Position numbers and translations under genes: made by a program. Below are positions 1 to 7,091 of a stretch of 64,000 nucleotides of DNA, piece after piece. The stretch is taken from positions 62,001-126,000 of the forward strand of contig CAZIFC010000004.1 of NCBI GenBank assembly GCA_964538355.1, written 5' to 3'. Each line of letters begins with the position of its first letter. Positions within the stretch are counted from its first letter, which is position 1. Source of the DNA: Bilophila sp964538355 (lineage in GTDB: Bacteria; Desulfobacterota; Desulfovibrionia; Desulfovibrionales; Desulfovibrionaceae). The notes under the pieces were generated by a model, which saw only the letters and a program-made list of their open reading frames with translations, did no database searches and had not been told where the DNA came from.

Positions 1-66
1 GTGGAACATGCCCTCCGCATGCACTACCGCGAGTCGGGCCAGAGAATGGGCCGCTACGGGGCCTGA
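1..66 (+). CDS. C-terminal end of an unidentified protein (partial)
   Basis: A frame open from the first base ends in TGA at 64-66 and gives 21 residues ending in MGRYGA. The start lies outside the window. The tail is too short to assign a family, and no motif is visible. It is placed directly before a good ribosome-binding site and start of the next gene, 91 bases on, in the same direction. That it is a gene end rather than a chance frame is only a moderate inference. Confidence 0.4.
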   Translation: MEHALRMHYRESGQRMGRYGA

Positions 67-157
67 AAGCCAGCCGGGGAATCTTTTGCTGACGACCGGG
101 CCATTCTCGGGTATGGTCTTCCGATAGCTGTTTTGAAATCCTATCGAAGGAGCAGAT

Positions 158-2065
158 ATGAGCACAGAATCTCCTGTTCAGAAAGAAGAACGGAACCTAG
201 CCGAACAGCAGGATGCTCCCCGTCCCGAGGCCGGAGCACCCCTGAAAGAGGCTCCGGCAGATCAACACCCTGAGGCGCACCAGACCTCGGAACAGCCCAC
301 GTTTGATCAGGCTTCCGAAAAAAGTGCGGTGCAGGAGCCTGCTGCGGTGCAGGAATCCGCCGATACCAGTGGGCCTGCCCCCGCAGCCGAAGTCACGGCG
401 TCCCCCGCACAGGGCGGCTCCGCTTCGGAGGCTCCTGCCGTAGCCGGGCTGAAACCGAGCTTTGCGTCCCGCTGTTTCGGCGGGCTTGCCGCCATCGGAC
501 CTCTGGCCTTGATATTCTTCTGGCTCATCCAGTCCCTGCCCACGCTCATGGGGCGGGAACTCCGGGCGTTGCACGAAGTCGGCAACACCCTCACCGGCAA
601 CGCCGCTGCCGGGTTGCCCTCCCCCGATTTCTATCCTGTCTACCACTGGTTCATGAGCGGCCTGAGTCTCATCCCGGGCATTGAAACGCTCTCGTTGTCC
701 AACTGGCTCCCCGATGTGCAGCCTTCTGCCGGACTGGAATCCTTCGCCGGCTATCCCGTATCCCTGCTTCCTCTTGCCGCCGCCCTGTCCGCCCTCTGCA
801 TGGTTCTTCTCACATGGGGACTGGCCAGAGCCACCGGCAATGACCGCCGCACGGCCTTCGCCTCTGGCCTTGTCGTCCTCGGCAGCCTTGCTTTTATCGA
901 AGTCCCCCGTGTTGCCGGAAGCGACATGTTTCTTGCCTCCATCATGACGCTTTGCAGCATCTGCCTCTACCGGGGCTGGATCAAGCCTTCGGCTCCGCTG
1001 TGGCTTCTTTCCGGCTTCGCGCTGATCGCCCTCTCCGCACTGGCGGGAGGCATACTCGGCCTTGCCCTGCCCCTGCTCACCAGCCTCGTATTCCTGTTCT
1101 GGCGGGGAACCTTCCGCCGGGCCGGAGCGCGTGACGGCGCACTGGGCTTCGGCCTGATGCTGGTTTTGCTCATGACATGGGGAACGCTTGTCTCGTTCGG
1201 CGACGGCGGGCGTGAGCTTCTGAAAGCCCTCATTGAGAACGAATACGTCGCCCCCATTGGCGAAGCCCTGGCTCTTCAGGGGCAGGATGCGTGGATCAGC
1301 CCTTCGCTGCTCGCCATTCTTTGGCTCCCCTGGACCGCGCTCCTGCTGTTCCTCCCCTGGGGCAGGATTGGCGGTTTCATGAAGGCTCTTGTCACCAACC
1401 GCACACAGCGTCCGGGACAGGGCTGGCTGTGGGCAAGCTTTCTGGTAACCCTGGCGGTTCTTTCCCTGCTCGGTGCCAACATGCCTGTCCTGCTGATGCC
1501 GCTCGTGCCGCCTCTCGCCGTATTGACGGCGCAGGCCTTGCGCGCCTTGTCCGCCGGCGGCAGCCGCGGCTTTTTCCTGCTGCTTGCCTTGACGCTGATC
1601 GTTCTGGGGCTGCTCTTCGCCGCTGCCAACGTCTACCCCGCCTTCTTCGGCGAAACGCCTGCCCAGCTTGCCGCTCTTCAGGCCATTCCCCTGCCGCTGA
1701 TCCCCGCTCTGGTGCAGAGCGTCGGCCTTTTGCTTATCGGCCTCCTGCTCTGGAAAGCCACCAACCGGGCCTGTGCCGATGGCGCACTGCTGGTTCTGAC
1801 CTTCCTTGTCCTGCTGTATGCGGCTCCGCTGGCATACTATACCGTTGCCGCGCCCGCGGTCGCCGCACCTGCCGTACAGGTGGAGACGCCTGCCCAGCCC
1901 GCTGCCGAAGCCACCCCGCCGGCAACCGCAGCCGCTCCGGAACAGCAGCAGTCCGCCGCACCCGCACCGGCTCCTTCCGAGCCGCAGGCAACCGCTCTGC
2001 CTACGCCTGACGCGCAGTCTCCGGCGGAAACCATGCCTGAAGGGAACACGGCTCCCGCCAATTAG
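158..2065 (+). CDS. Multi-pass membrane protein, ArnT/PMT glycosyltransferase-like topology
   Basis: A 635-aa integral membrane protein started by ATG with AAGGAG five bases upstream. The first ~95 residues and last ~75 residues are low-complexity Ala/Pro/Glu-rich and probably cytoplasmic or periplasmic tails; the middle (~105-565) holds about a dozen hydrophobic segments. The order of a first membrane helix, a soluble loop with RELRALHE, then dense helices recalls the GT39/ArnT/PMT lipid-dependent glycosyltransferases, whose first loop carries catalytic acidic residues. That assignment is by overall resemblance only; I do not see a secure catalytic Asp-Glu pair. Another multi-pass envelope function is possible. 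It is followed by a strong terminator, so it looks like the last gene of its transcript. Confidence 0.7.
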   Translation: MSTESPVQKEERNLAEQQDAPRPEAGAPLKEAPADQHPEAHQTSEQPTFDQASEKSAVQEPAAVQESADTSGPAPAAEVTASPAQGGSASEAPAVAGLKPSFASRCFGGLAAIGPLALIFFWLIQSLPTLMGRELRALHEVGNTLTGNAAAGLPSPDFYPVYHWFMSGLSLIPGIETLSLSNWLPDVQPSAGLESFAGYPVSLLPLAAALSALCMVLLTWGLARATGNDRRTAFASGLVVLGSLAFIEVPRVAGSDMFLASIMTLCSICLYRGWIKPSAPLWLLSGFALIALSALAGGILGLALPLLTSLVFLFWRGTFRRAGARDGALGFGLMLVLLMTWGTLVSFGDGGRELLKALIENEYVAPIGEALALQGQDAWISPSLLAILWLPWTALLLFLPWGRIGGFMKALVTNRTQRPGQGWLWASFLVTLAVLSLLGANMPVLLMPLVPPLAVLTAQALRALSAGGSRGFFLLLALTLIVLGLLFAAANVYPAFFGETPAQLAALQAIPLPLIPALVQSVGLLLIGLLLWKATNRACADGALLVLTFLVLLYAAPLAYYTVAAPAVAAPAVQVETPAQPAAEATPPATAAAPEQQQSAAPAPAPSEPQATALPTPDAQSPAETMPEGNTAPAN

Positions 2066-2088
2066 CCTTCCGTACAGCCCATAACAGC

Positions 2089-2117
2089 AAGCCCCGAATC
2101 TCTGAGATCCGGGGCTT
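2089..2117 (+). terminator. Rho-independent terminator after the ArnT-like gene
   Basis: Arms AAGCCCCG (2089-2096) and CGGGGCTT (2110-2117) form a GC-rich stem followed by a short T-rich stretch (gtcttgt). It lies 24 bases after the stop of the upstream gene and between two convergent genes. Confidence 0.75.
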
Positions 2118-2147
2118 GTCTTGTATCGGCAACGGGTTTCAATGCGT

Positions 2148-2516
2148 CTAGAAAGGGGCGTCTTCCCTTTTTTCATGCGTGGCCGCACGCATCATGTCGG
2201 GAAGGGCCTCAATCACCACTTCGGCATCCTTTGCAGCGGGATGCTGGGGAGCCGCACAGCGCAACACGGCGCAATAGGATTCCAGAGAGGCATACTGTCT
2301 GGCGCAGGGTTCGATCCCGCGCTGTTCCATCGCCGCCAGCAGGGGCAAGGCCTGTTGGCAGTCCCGCTCCATCGTGCGGCATTCATGAATCCACATGCCT
2401 TCCCGATCCCCCATCAGCTTCCTGCAAAAGGGCGAATCCGAATAGTCCGGCATAGCCAAAGCCGTTGCCGGGAAAAACAGGCTCACTCCTACCAGTCCCC
2501 AAATACAGCGTAGCAT
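2148..2516 (-). CDS. Small exported Cys-rich hypothetical protein
   Basis: A 122-aa protein. I chose the ATG at 2516 because GGAGG stands five bases before it; an in-frame ATG at 2528 overlaps that site. Residues 1-21 are a clear signal peptide (hydrophobic core, then ATALA before MPDYSD), so the product should be periplasmic. The mature part of ~100 residues has six or more cysteines (FCRK, HECRT, RDCQQ, EPCAR, SYCAV, LRCAA), suggesting disulfides in the periplasm. I recognise no family. It is convergent with the ArnT-like gene and stands alone downstream of the ABC operon. Confidence 0.75.
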   Translation of the reverse strand: MLRCIWGLVGVSLFFPATALAMPDYSDSPFCRKLMGDREGMWIHECRTMERDCQQALPLLAAMEQRGIEPCARQYASLESYCAVLRCAAPQHPAAKDAEVVIEALPDMMRAATHEKREDAPF

Positions 2517-2562
2517 GCAAACCTCCATGAGCGTACAGGGCCAAAACGCCGCCAGCCTTTTC

Positions 2563-3576
2563 CTACTCTCTTTTCCTGATCCTCAGCAAGTGCATGATCC
2601 GCTCGTCGGCATTCCCGGACAGCACCGCATAGCTTGATACGGCAATGATGATGACCATGCCATGAACCGCCCTTGTCCAGAAGCCGGAAAGCCCGGAGCT
2701 GACAATCCCGGCCTCGATCATGCCTACGATGGCAATGCCCACCAGCGTGCCGTACATCCGCCCTGAGCCGCCGAACACGCTGGTTCCGCCAATAAACACC
2801 GCCGCAAAGACCAGCAGCATGTAGCCGTCCCCCTGCGTCGGCCACCAGGAACCCATTTCCATACAGCCCACAGCCCCGGAAAACCCGGCTATCCCACCCA
2901 TCAGGGTGTGTACGCCCAGACGGGAAAGCGGAACATTCACCCCCAGACGGGAGGCGATGTCTGCCTGTTCTCCCGTAAACCGGACGGCATCGCCAAGCGG
3001 ATGCCGGTTCAGCAGCAGCCAAAGCACAACCGCAACCAGCACCAGCCACGCCGCCTGTAAGGGAAACAGCCCTCCCAGACGTCCAACGAACAGGGCACGA
3101 ACCGGACTGTCTCCGATGTCCGTCAGCCCGAGAGCCAGCCCCTGGCTCAACAGCATGACCACACCGCGCCAGAAAAACTGCGTCCCGATGGTCGCAATGA
3201 TGGACGGCACGCCGACATAGGCGACCAGCAAGCCGTTTCCCGCGCCGATGCACAGCCCAATCAGGACGGCGGCAAGCACGCCAAGCCACACCTGACCCGT
3301 CTGGGTCGCCACCAGCGCAAAACCGAACCCGGCTACGGCCAATGTCGAGGGAAAGCACAGATCCATTTCTCCAGCCGCCACCACCAGCGTCAGCCCGAGA
3401 GCCAGAAACCCGTACAGCGGCAACGTCGAGAGCAGGCTTTCATACATGGGCCAGGCCAGAAACGCCCGTGAACCCGTCACCATGAACAAGGCCAGCAACG
3501 CAAGGAACAACCCCGTGAGCCACAGCTGGTTCCGGATGCCGGCGGGCCAGCTCCGCCTTTTCGCCATGCCCATCAT
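2563..3576 (-). CDS. Monosaccharide-type ABC transporter permease
   Basis: A 337-aa inner-membrane permease of the RbsC/XylH (BPD_transp_2) family, with many hydrophobic helices from residue ~15 to ~325 and the typical GTSVFGGSGRMYGTLVGI segment near residue 255. It would form the membrane channel of a binding-protein-dependent sugar or small-polyol importer. Its ATG overlaps the TGA of the ATPase gene as ATGA, so translation is probably coupled. An alternative start is the next codon, also ATG. The exact substrate cannot be read from the sequence. Only one permease gene is present, so a homodimer is expected. Confidence 0.93.
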   Translation of the reverse strand: MMGMAKRRSWPAGIRNQLWLTGLFLALLALFMVTGSRAFLAWPMYESLLSTLPLYGFLALGLTLVVAAGEMDLCFPSTLAVAGFGFALVATQTGQVWLGVLAAVLIGLCIGAGNGLLVAYVGVPSIIATIGTQFFWRGVVMLLSQGLALGLTDIGDSPVRALFVGRLGGLFPLQAAWLVLVAVVLWLLLNRHPLGDAVRFTGEQADIASRLGVNVPLSRLGVHTLMGGIAGFSGAVGCMEMGSWWPTQGDGYMLLVFAAVFIGGTSVFGGSGRMYGTLVGIAIVGMIEAGIVSSGLSGFWTRAVHGMVIIIAVSSYAVLSGNADERIMHLLRIRKRE

Positions 3577-4331
3577 TCAGACCTGCCTTCGGCGAGCCTC
3601 AGCAGGCGTTCCGCCAAATCCGACGGCGAAGTCTCCTCATGCCCGAGTTCGCCGACAGTCCGCCCCTTATCCATAAAGACAAAACGATCCGCAACGGCAT
3701 AGGCCTGATGCACATGATGGGATACCAGCAACACCGAACGCCCCTTTTCCCGCAAGGTATGAATGAATTCCAGAACGCGATTCACTTCCTTGAGCGAGAG
3801 GGCCGTGGTCGGTTCGTCCAGAATGACCAGCTTGGCCCCAAAATACATGGCCCGCCCGATCGCAAGGGCCTGCCGCTCTCCGCCGGACAACACCCGCACA
3901 TCCGCGTCCGGGTCCAGCCCCGCTCCGGCAAGCCCAAGCCACTCCTCAAGGAGAACCCGCGTTGCCTCGCGCTCGGCCCGGATGTCGATAAACCCCAGCC
4001 GCGTCCGTAAATGACGGCCTACGAACAGGTTCCTCCAAAGCGACTGCCCTTCGCACAGGCAACGGTCCTGATGGACCGTCTCGATGCCCATGTTCCGCGC
4101 CTTGCGGACACTGTAACGTGCCGTATCCACCTCTTTTCCGCCAAACCGAAAGACGCCCGCATCAGGCCGCGACGCGCCCGAAAGCAGACGAACGAACGTG
4201 GATTTTCCCGCTCCGTTATCGCCGAGAAGGGCTACGACTTCCCCTTCCCCTATTTCCAGATCGGCATGGCGCAATGCCGCCACCGCGCCAAACGCTTTCC
4301 TGAGTCCCCGTACGCTGAGCAATGCTCCCAT
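3573..4331 (-). CDS. Monosaccharide-type ABC transporter ATP-binding protein
   Basis: A 252-aa ATPase. The ATG at 4331 has GGGGTG just upstream; an in-frame ATG 78 bases further up lies inside a strong hairpin and is less likely. Walker A is GDNGAGKST (near residue 37), the signature is LSGGERQ, and Walker B is VILDEPTTAL. The DEPTTALS sequence is like RbsA/FrcA-type sugar ATPases. Unlike RbsA (about 500 aa, two fused domains) this is a single domain, like FrcA, so two copies should pair. It sits between the binding protein and permease genes and overlaps the latter by four bases. Confidence 0.93.
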   Translation of the reverse strand: MGALLSVRGLRKAFGAVAALRHADLEIGEGEVVALLGDNGAGKSTFVRLLSGASRPDAGVFRFGGKEVDTARYSVRKARNMGIETVHQDRCLCEGQSLWRNLFVGRHLRTRLGFIDIRAEREATRVLLEEWLGLAGAGLDPDADVRVLSGGERQALAIGRAMYFGAKLVILDEPTTALSLKEVNRVLEFIHTLREKGRSVLLVSHHVHQAYAVADRFVFMDKGRTVGELGHEETSPSDLAERLLRLAEGRSE

Positions 4332-4352
4332 AATCACCCCAAGGTTGCGGTT

Positions 4353-4380
4353 CCGGGAATATCCCGGAGGATATTCCCGG
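4353..4380 (-). promoter_or_regulatory. Intercistronic stem-loop in the sugar ABC operon
   Basis: A perfect inverted repeat, CCGGGAATATCC (4353-4364), four-base loop, then GGATATTCCCGG (4369-4380), lies in the 190-base gap between the binding-protein stop and the ATPase start. It has no T-tract. Such hairpins commonly stabilise the 3' end of binding-protein mRNA and lower expression of the distal membrane genes. Confidence 0.7.
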
Positions 4381-4443
4381 ATTGATCCAGCCTCATCCAG
4401 AGAAGGCACGCCCAGGAGGGCGTCCGCCTAGTCAGCGCGCCCC

Positions 4444-4471
4444 GCTCCCGGCTTGCCCTGCAAGCCGGAGC
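4444..4471 (-). promoter_or_regulatory. Second stem-loop between binding protein and ATPase genes
   Basis: CCGGCTTG (4448-4455) and CAAGCCGG (4461-4468) pair across a five-base loop; the stem extends through GCTC/AGC with one bulged base. It lies closer to the binding-protein stop than the other hairpin and probably acts with it as an mRNA end-protecting or attenuating structure. Confidence 0.6.
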
Positions 4472-4521
4472 AAGAGGCGTCCCTCCCAAGGTTCAGGGCA
4501 AAAGGCGTCCTCAAAAAAGGA

Positions 4522-5496
4522 TTACCGCAAGCCCTGCCTGGCAAAGGCGGAAACACTCCCGATATTGCTGGCATCCACAATACCCCCGCCGGTGTCGATA
4601 GTGAATCCGGTAAACCCGTATTTTTTGCTCAGCACCGTCTGCACGACGCCGAAGTAGCCCATAACGTACGGCTGGGCTTCGGACACCAGCTGCACATAAC
4701 CGGCCTCGATAGCCGACGCCGTAGCCGGAGACAGCGAAAAACCCGCCACATAAACGCTGTTTGGCTTGATGCCCGCATTCTTGAGATGATTGCCCATCTG
4801 GGCGGTCAGAGAGCCGTGGTCCACAATGACCACCTTCGTATCGGGATGGCGTCCGAGCTGGCCAGCCACGATCGGCGCACCGAGCACGGGGTCCTTATCT
4901 ATTTCCGGGGTGATTTCCTGATAATCGACCGTCACCCCCGCCTTTTCCAGAACATCAATGATGGCCTGCGCGCGACGCCCGCGTTCGGGAAGGCGTTTCA
5001 GGCCCCATACGAAAGCGCGATCCCCCTTCTTCAGCTGCGTGCGGCGCAGGACTTCTTCGGCAAGGGCCTTTCCCTGCGTATAGTTGTCCGTGCCTACATA
5101 GCCGAATCCCTTGGCGCGATGGGCGGCCTGCGTTTCCAAAAGAGCCGTATCCACGGACGTTACGACAATGCCCTGCCTGATTGCGGCATCGACCAGAGGC
5201 CCGAAGGCGGCATCTCCGGGATGCCCCATGACGACAATCCCGTCAGGGCGTGACGCCACGGCATTGCGAAAATTGGTGAGCATGGTTTCAGGATTCCAGT
5301 CCGAATACAGCAGACGCAGCTCGCATCCCATGTCCGCCGCCGCAGCCTTCGCTCCATTCTGAACGATGGTCCCGTAGCCATCGCCCACGGAACCGCCCGT
5401 ATCAAACCAGATCGTCATGCCTTCGCCCGTCTTGGCGAAAGCCGTACCGCACAACAGAGACAGGGCCAGCAGGCCGGACAACAAAAGACGCTTCAT
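4522..5496 (-). CDS. Periplasmic sugar-binding protein of ABC transporter
   Basis: A 324-aa substrate-binding protein of the RbsB-like (Peripla_BP_4) family. The start at 5496 is set by AAGGAG nine bases upstream and by a signal peptide (MKRLLLSGLLALSLLCGTAFA) that would send it to the periplasm. The mature domain begins KTGEGMTIWFDTGG and has the family pattern of DG(I/V)VVMGHPGDAAFGPLVDAA and a C-terminal hinge region. It is the promoter-proximal gene of a binding protein-ATPase-permease operon. The ligand is unknown; pentoses, hexoses and polyols are all handled by relatives. An 8-3-8 palindrome about 190 bases upstream may be its operator. Confidence 0.92.
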   Translation of the reverse strand: MKRLLLSGLLALSLLCGTAFAKTGEGMTIWFDTGGSVGDGYGTIVQNGAKAAAADMGCELRLLYSDWNPETMLTNFRNAVASRPDGIVVMGHPGDAAFGPLVDAAIRQGIVVTSVDTALLETQAAHRAKGFGYVGTDNYTQGKALAEEVLRRTQLKKGDRAFVWGLKRLPERGRRAQAIIDVLEKAGVTVDYQEITPEIDKDPVLGAPIVAGQLGRHPDTKVVIVDHGSLTAQMGNHLKNAGIKPNSVYVAGFSLSPATASAIEAGYVQLVSEAQPYVMGYFGVVQTVLSKKYGFTGFTIDTGGGIVDASNIGSVSAFARQGLR

Positions 5497-5798
5497 GTGG
5501 AAACTCCTTTTCCGTTTTTTTCCCGCAACAACAGGCGTCGCAAAACGGGACTGCGCCAAATCAGGCTGCAATCCTTGCTTTTCATATCTTCGGCACCATA
5601 CGATGCCAAGACGCCATGACAGGATGGGAAAGGAGCGATCAGGCAGAGAGGCGACGCGCTCCGTTCGCCATCCACGCGGCATCAGAGTACATTCCATGTA
5701 CTCTCCTGCTGCGGCATCATGCGAAAAGAATACGCATCACAACAACCTCTCTCAAGCGGGGATGAATAAACGCCGGATGAACCGGCAGACCCAAAACA
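5497..5798. other. Intergenic region upstream of the sugar ABC operon
   Basis: 302 bases between the binding-protein start and the yedF stop, both on the minus strand. It holds a perfect 19-base palindrome at 5685-5703 (listed separately) and no credible gene. The promoter of the ABC operon should be here, but I could not place -35 and -10 boxes with confidence. Confidence 0.6.
5685..5703 (-). promoter_or_regulatory. Palindromic candidate operator
   Basis: GAGTACAT tcc ATGTACTC is a perfect inverted repeat with 8-base arms and a 3-base centre, about 190 bases upstream of the binding-protein start. The size and symmetry fit a LacI- or GntR-type repressor site. No regulator gene is adjacent, so the binding factor is not known. 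Confidence 0.5.
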
Positions 5799-6404
5799 TT
5801 ACGGACGGATGATCTTGTCCGCAAGGCCAAGGCTGGACACGACATCCAGCATGTTGGTTGTTTCGCCGACCTGCTTGTCTTCAAGCACTCCATAAAAGGA
5901 GAGGCAGGTTCCGCAGACCAGCACAGATACTCCGGCGGCTTCCAGTGCCTTGAGGCTGTCCAGAGCCTTGCCCGGCCTGGCGGCAAGTTTGACTCCGCCG
6001 TTCAAGAGAATGACCCGCCACAGGGAGTCGCCGAGGTCGGACAGCGTGGCCAAAAAGTTGCCCATCAGCTTTTCGCCCAGCCCGTCATCTCCAGAGCCGA
6101 GAAACTCCGTTGTGATCAGCACGGCGGTCTTTGCTTTGTGCGAAGAAGCTGCGGGAGCCTCTTCCACCGCGCAGGCGCAAGCCTGTGCCCCCGCCGTTCC
6201 CGTCACGCGCCACACGTCTCCGCCCTCCTGCCGAGAGGTGACGGCATAGCCGTTTTTCTCCAAAAAACGGGTTACATTTTCACAGGCGGCTCCATTGTCC
6301 ACCAGCACGCACACGGAACCGGGCCTCGTTTCACCTACAAGGCTCCGGCAGCGCATGACCGGTTCTGGGCAAGCCAACCCTCGGCAATCCAGTTCGGTAC
6401 TCAT
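5799..6404 (-). CDS. yedF: YedF-family sulfurtransferase-like protein (TusA domain + DsrE-like domain)
   Basis: A 201-aa protein started by the ATG at 6404 with AAGGAG nine bases upstream. Residues 1-75 are a TusA/SirA domain with the CPEP motif at Cys12 (GLACPEPVMRCR). The rest (~95-201) is a DsrE/F-like domain with the family signature LNGGVKLA and a C-terminus ending SSLGLADKIIRP, as in TIGR03527 proteins. This family is linked to selenium metabolism by gene co-occurrence and probably carries persulfide or selenide sulfur on the CPxP cysteine. It stands alone, with a G-C-rich hairpin just before the ribosome-binding site. The biochemical role in this organism is inferred. Confidence 0.88.
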   Translation of the reverse strand: MSTELDCRGLACPEPVMRCRSLVGETRPGSVCVLVDNGAACENVTRFLEKNGYAVTSRQEGGDVWRVTGTAGAQACACAVEEAPAASSHKAKTAVLITTEFLGSGDDGLGEKLMGNFLATLSDLGDSLWRVILLNGGVKLAARPGKALDSLKALEAAGVSVLVCGTCLSFYGVLEDKQVGETTNMLDVVSSLGLADKIIRP

Positions 6405-6738
6405 GCCACGAACTCCTTTCTGTTTCGCCATGCCGAAGAGCGGCACGGCTCTGCCTGAACTATGGCAAAGGAGACGGGAAGTTTCAAGCGCGGGGAAAGC
6501 TTTTCCCCGATCGCCGAAAGCCGGTGCACCGACGGAACGGCCTGTTTCGGGCGAGCCTCTTTTTCTGCAACTCATTCCTGTTAATGTGTCTTTTGTATCC
6601 GGCATGAAGCATTGCTTTTTTTTTATGGAACAAGACATGATTTCTGGAGAGAAAAATTTTTTTGTTTTTTCTTCGCGTTTCAAGATATTTTTTTATAACA
6701 TCATGATTTTTCATTATTTCATGAGATAAAATCGCATA

Positions 6739-6759
6739 AAAAAGCTTGTGCGGCTTTTT
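6739..6759. terminator. Weak bidirectional terminator-like hairpin
   Basis: AAAAAGC (6739-6745) and GCTTTTT (6753-6759) pair across seven bases. Only two G-C pairs hold it, so its strength is doubtful; A and T tracts flank it on both sides. Confidence 0.35.
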
Positions 6760-6787
6760 CCCTCCCGCTTCAAAAAACGCTCCGGCA

Positions 6788-6817
6788 GACGTTTCTTGCG
6801 CGAAAACGTCTTTTTTT
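6788..6817 (+). terminator. Rho-independent terminator with no gene in front of it
   Basis: GACGTTT (6788-6794) and AAACGTC (6804-6810) form a perfect stem, followed at once by seven T residues (6811-6817). It points in the plus direction, yet the nearest upstream gene is on the minus strand, so it would end a small non-coding transcript or a short leader from within 6510-6780. Confidence 0.65.
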
Positions 6818-7031
6818 ACATCAGATTACCAAAAAAAGAACAACTATAAAGAGAAGGTGTTACACCTGCGGTTGCGCTCCCGATACAAAACGGCTTTCGG
6901 GGATTGTCTCACTAACAGGCCAATTTCACAGCTCTTTAAGATACAAGACCGTCTTTCCGGGATTTCCGGCGTTCTTTTGAGGACAACACCCTCGCAGGCC
7001 GGACGGTTTTATCACGCCAAAACGCCGACGC

Positions 7032-7059
7032 TTTACAGAACGCAGATTCACGGTATGCT
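7032..7059 (+). promoter_or_regulatory. Predicted sigma-70-type promoter of the tmc operon
   Basis: TTTACA (7032-7037), 16-base spacer, TATGCT (7054-7059), predicted start near 7066, about 26 bases before the tmcD ATG. Matches are 5/6 and 4/6 to the -35 and -10 consensus. Confidence 0.55.
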
Positions 7060-7091
7060 TTTCCCAAAAGTAGACACCAGTGGGAGACTGT

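Larger units (their letters stand above)
6405..7091. other. AT-rich divergent intergenic region
   Basis: 687 bases between yedF (minus) and tmcD (plus). It is clearly poorer in GC than its surroundings, especially 6600-6850. It contains: a hairpin before yedF (GCCATGCCG 6427-6435 with CGGCACGGC 6441-6449); a 7-3-7 palindrome GGGGAAA gct TTTCCCC at 6492-6508; two plus-strand terminator-like hairpins at 6739-6759 and 6788-6817; a palindrome AGGTGT t ACACCT at 6855-6867; and the tmcD promoter at 7032-7059. No convincing protein gene is present; a small RNA is possible. Confidence 0.6.

Noticed and set aside
197..2188. A 663-codon open frame on the minus strand opposite the ArnT-like gene
   Set aside because: Rich in Arg, Gly and Gln as expected for the complement of a GC-rich gene; no ribosome-binding site or motif. 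The plus-strand frame has membrane helices and a good start.
6604..6729. Small Phe-rich frame starting MKHCFFFMEQDM in the AT-rich region
   Set aside because: No ribosome-binding site, and composition follows the poly-T DNA. A non-coding transcript explains the terminator better.
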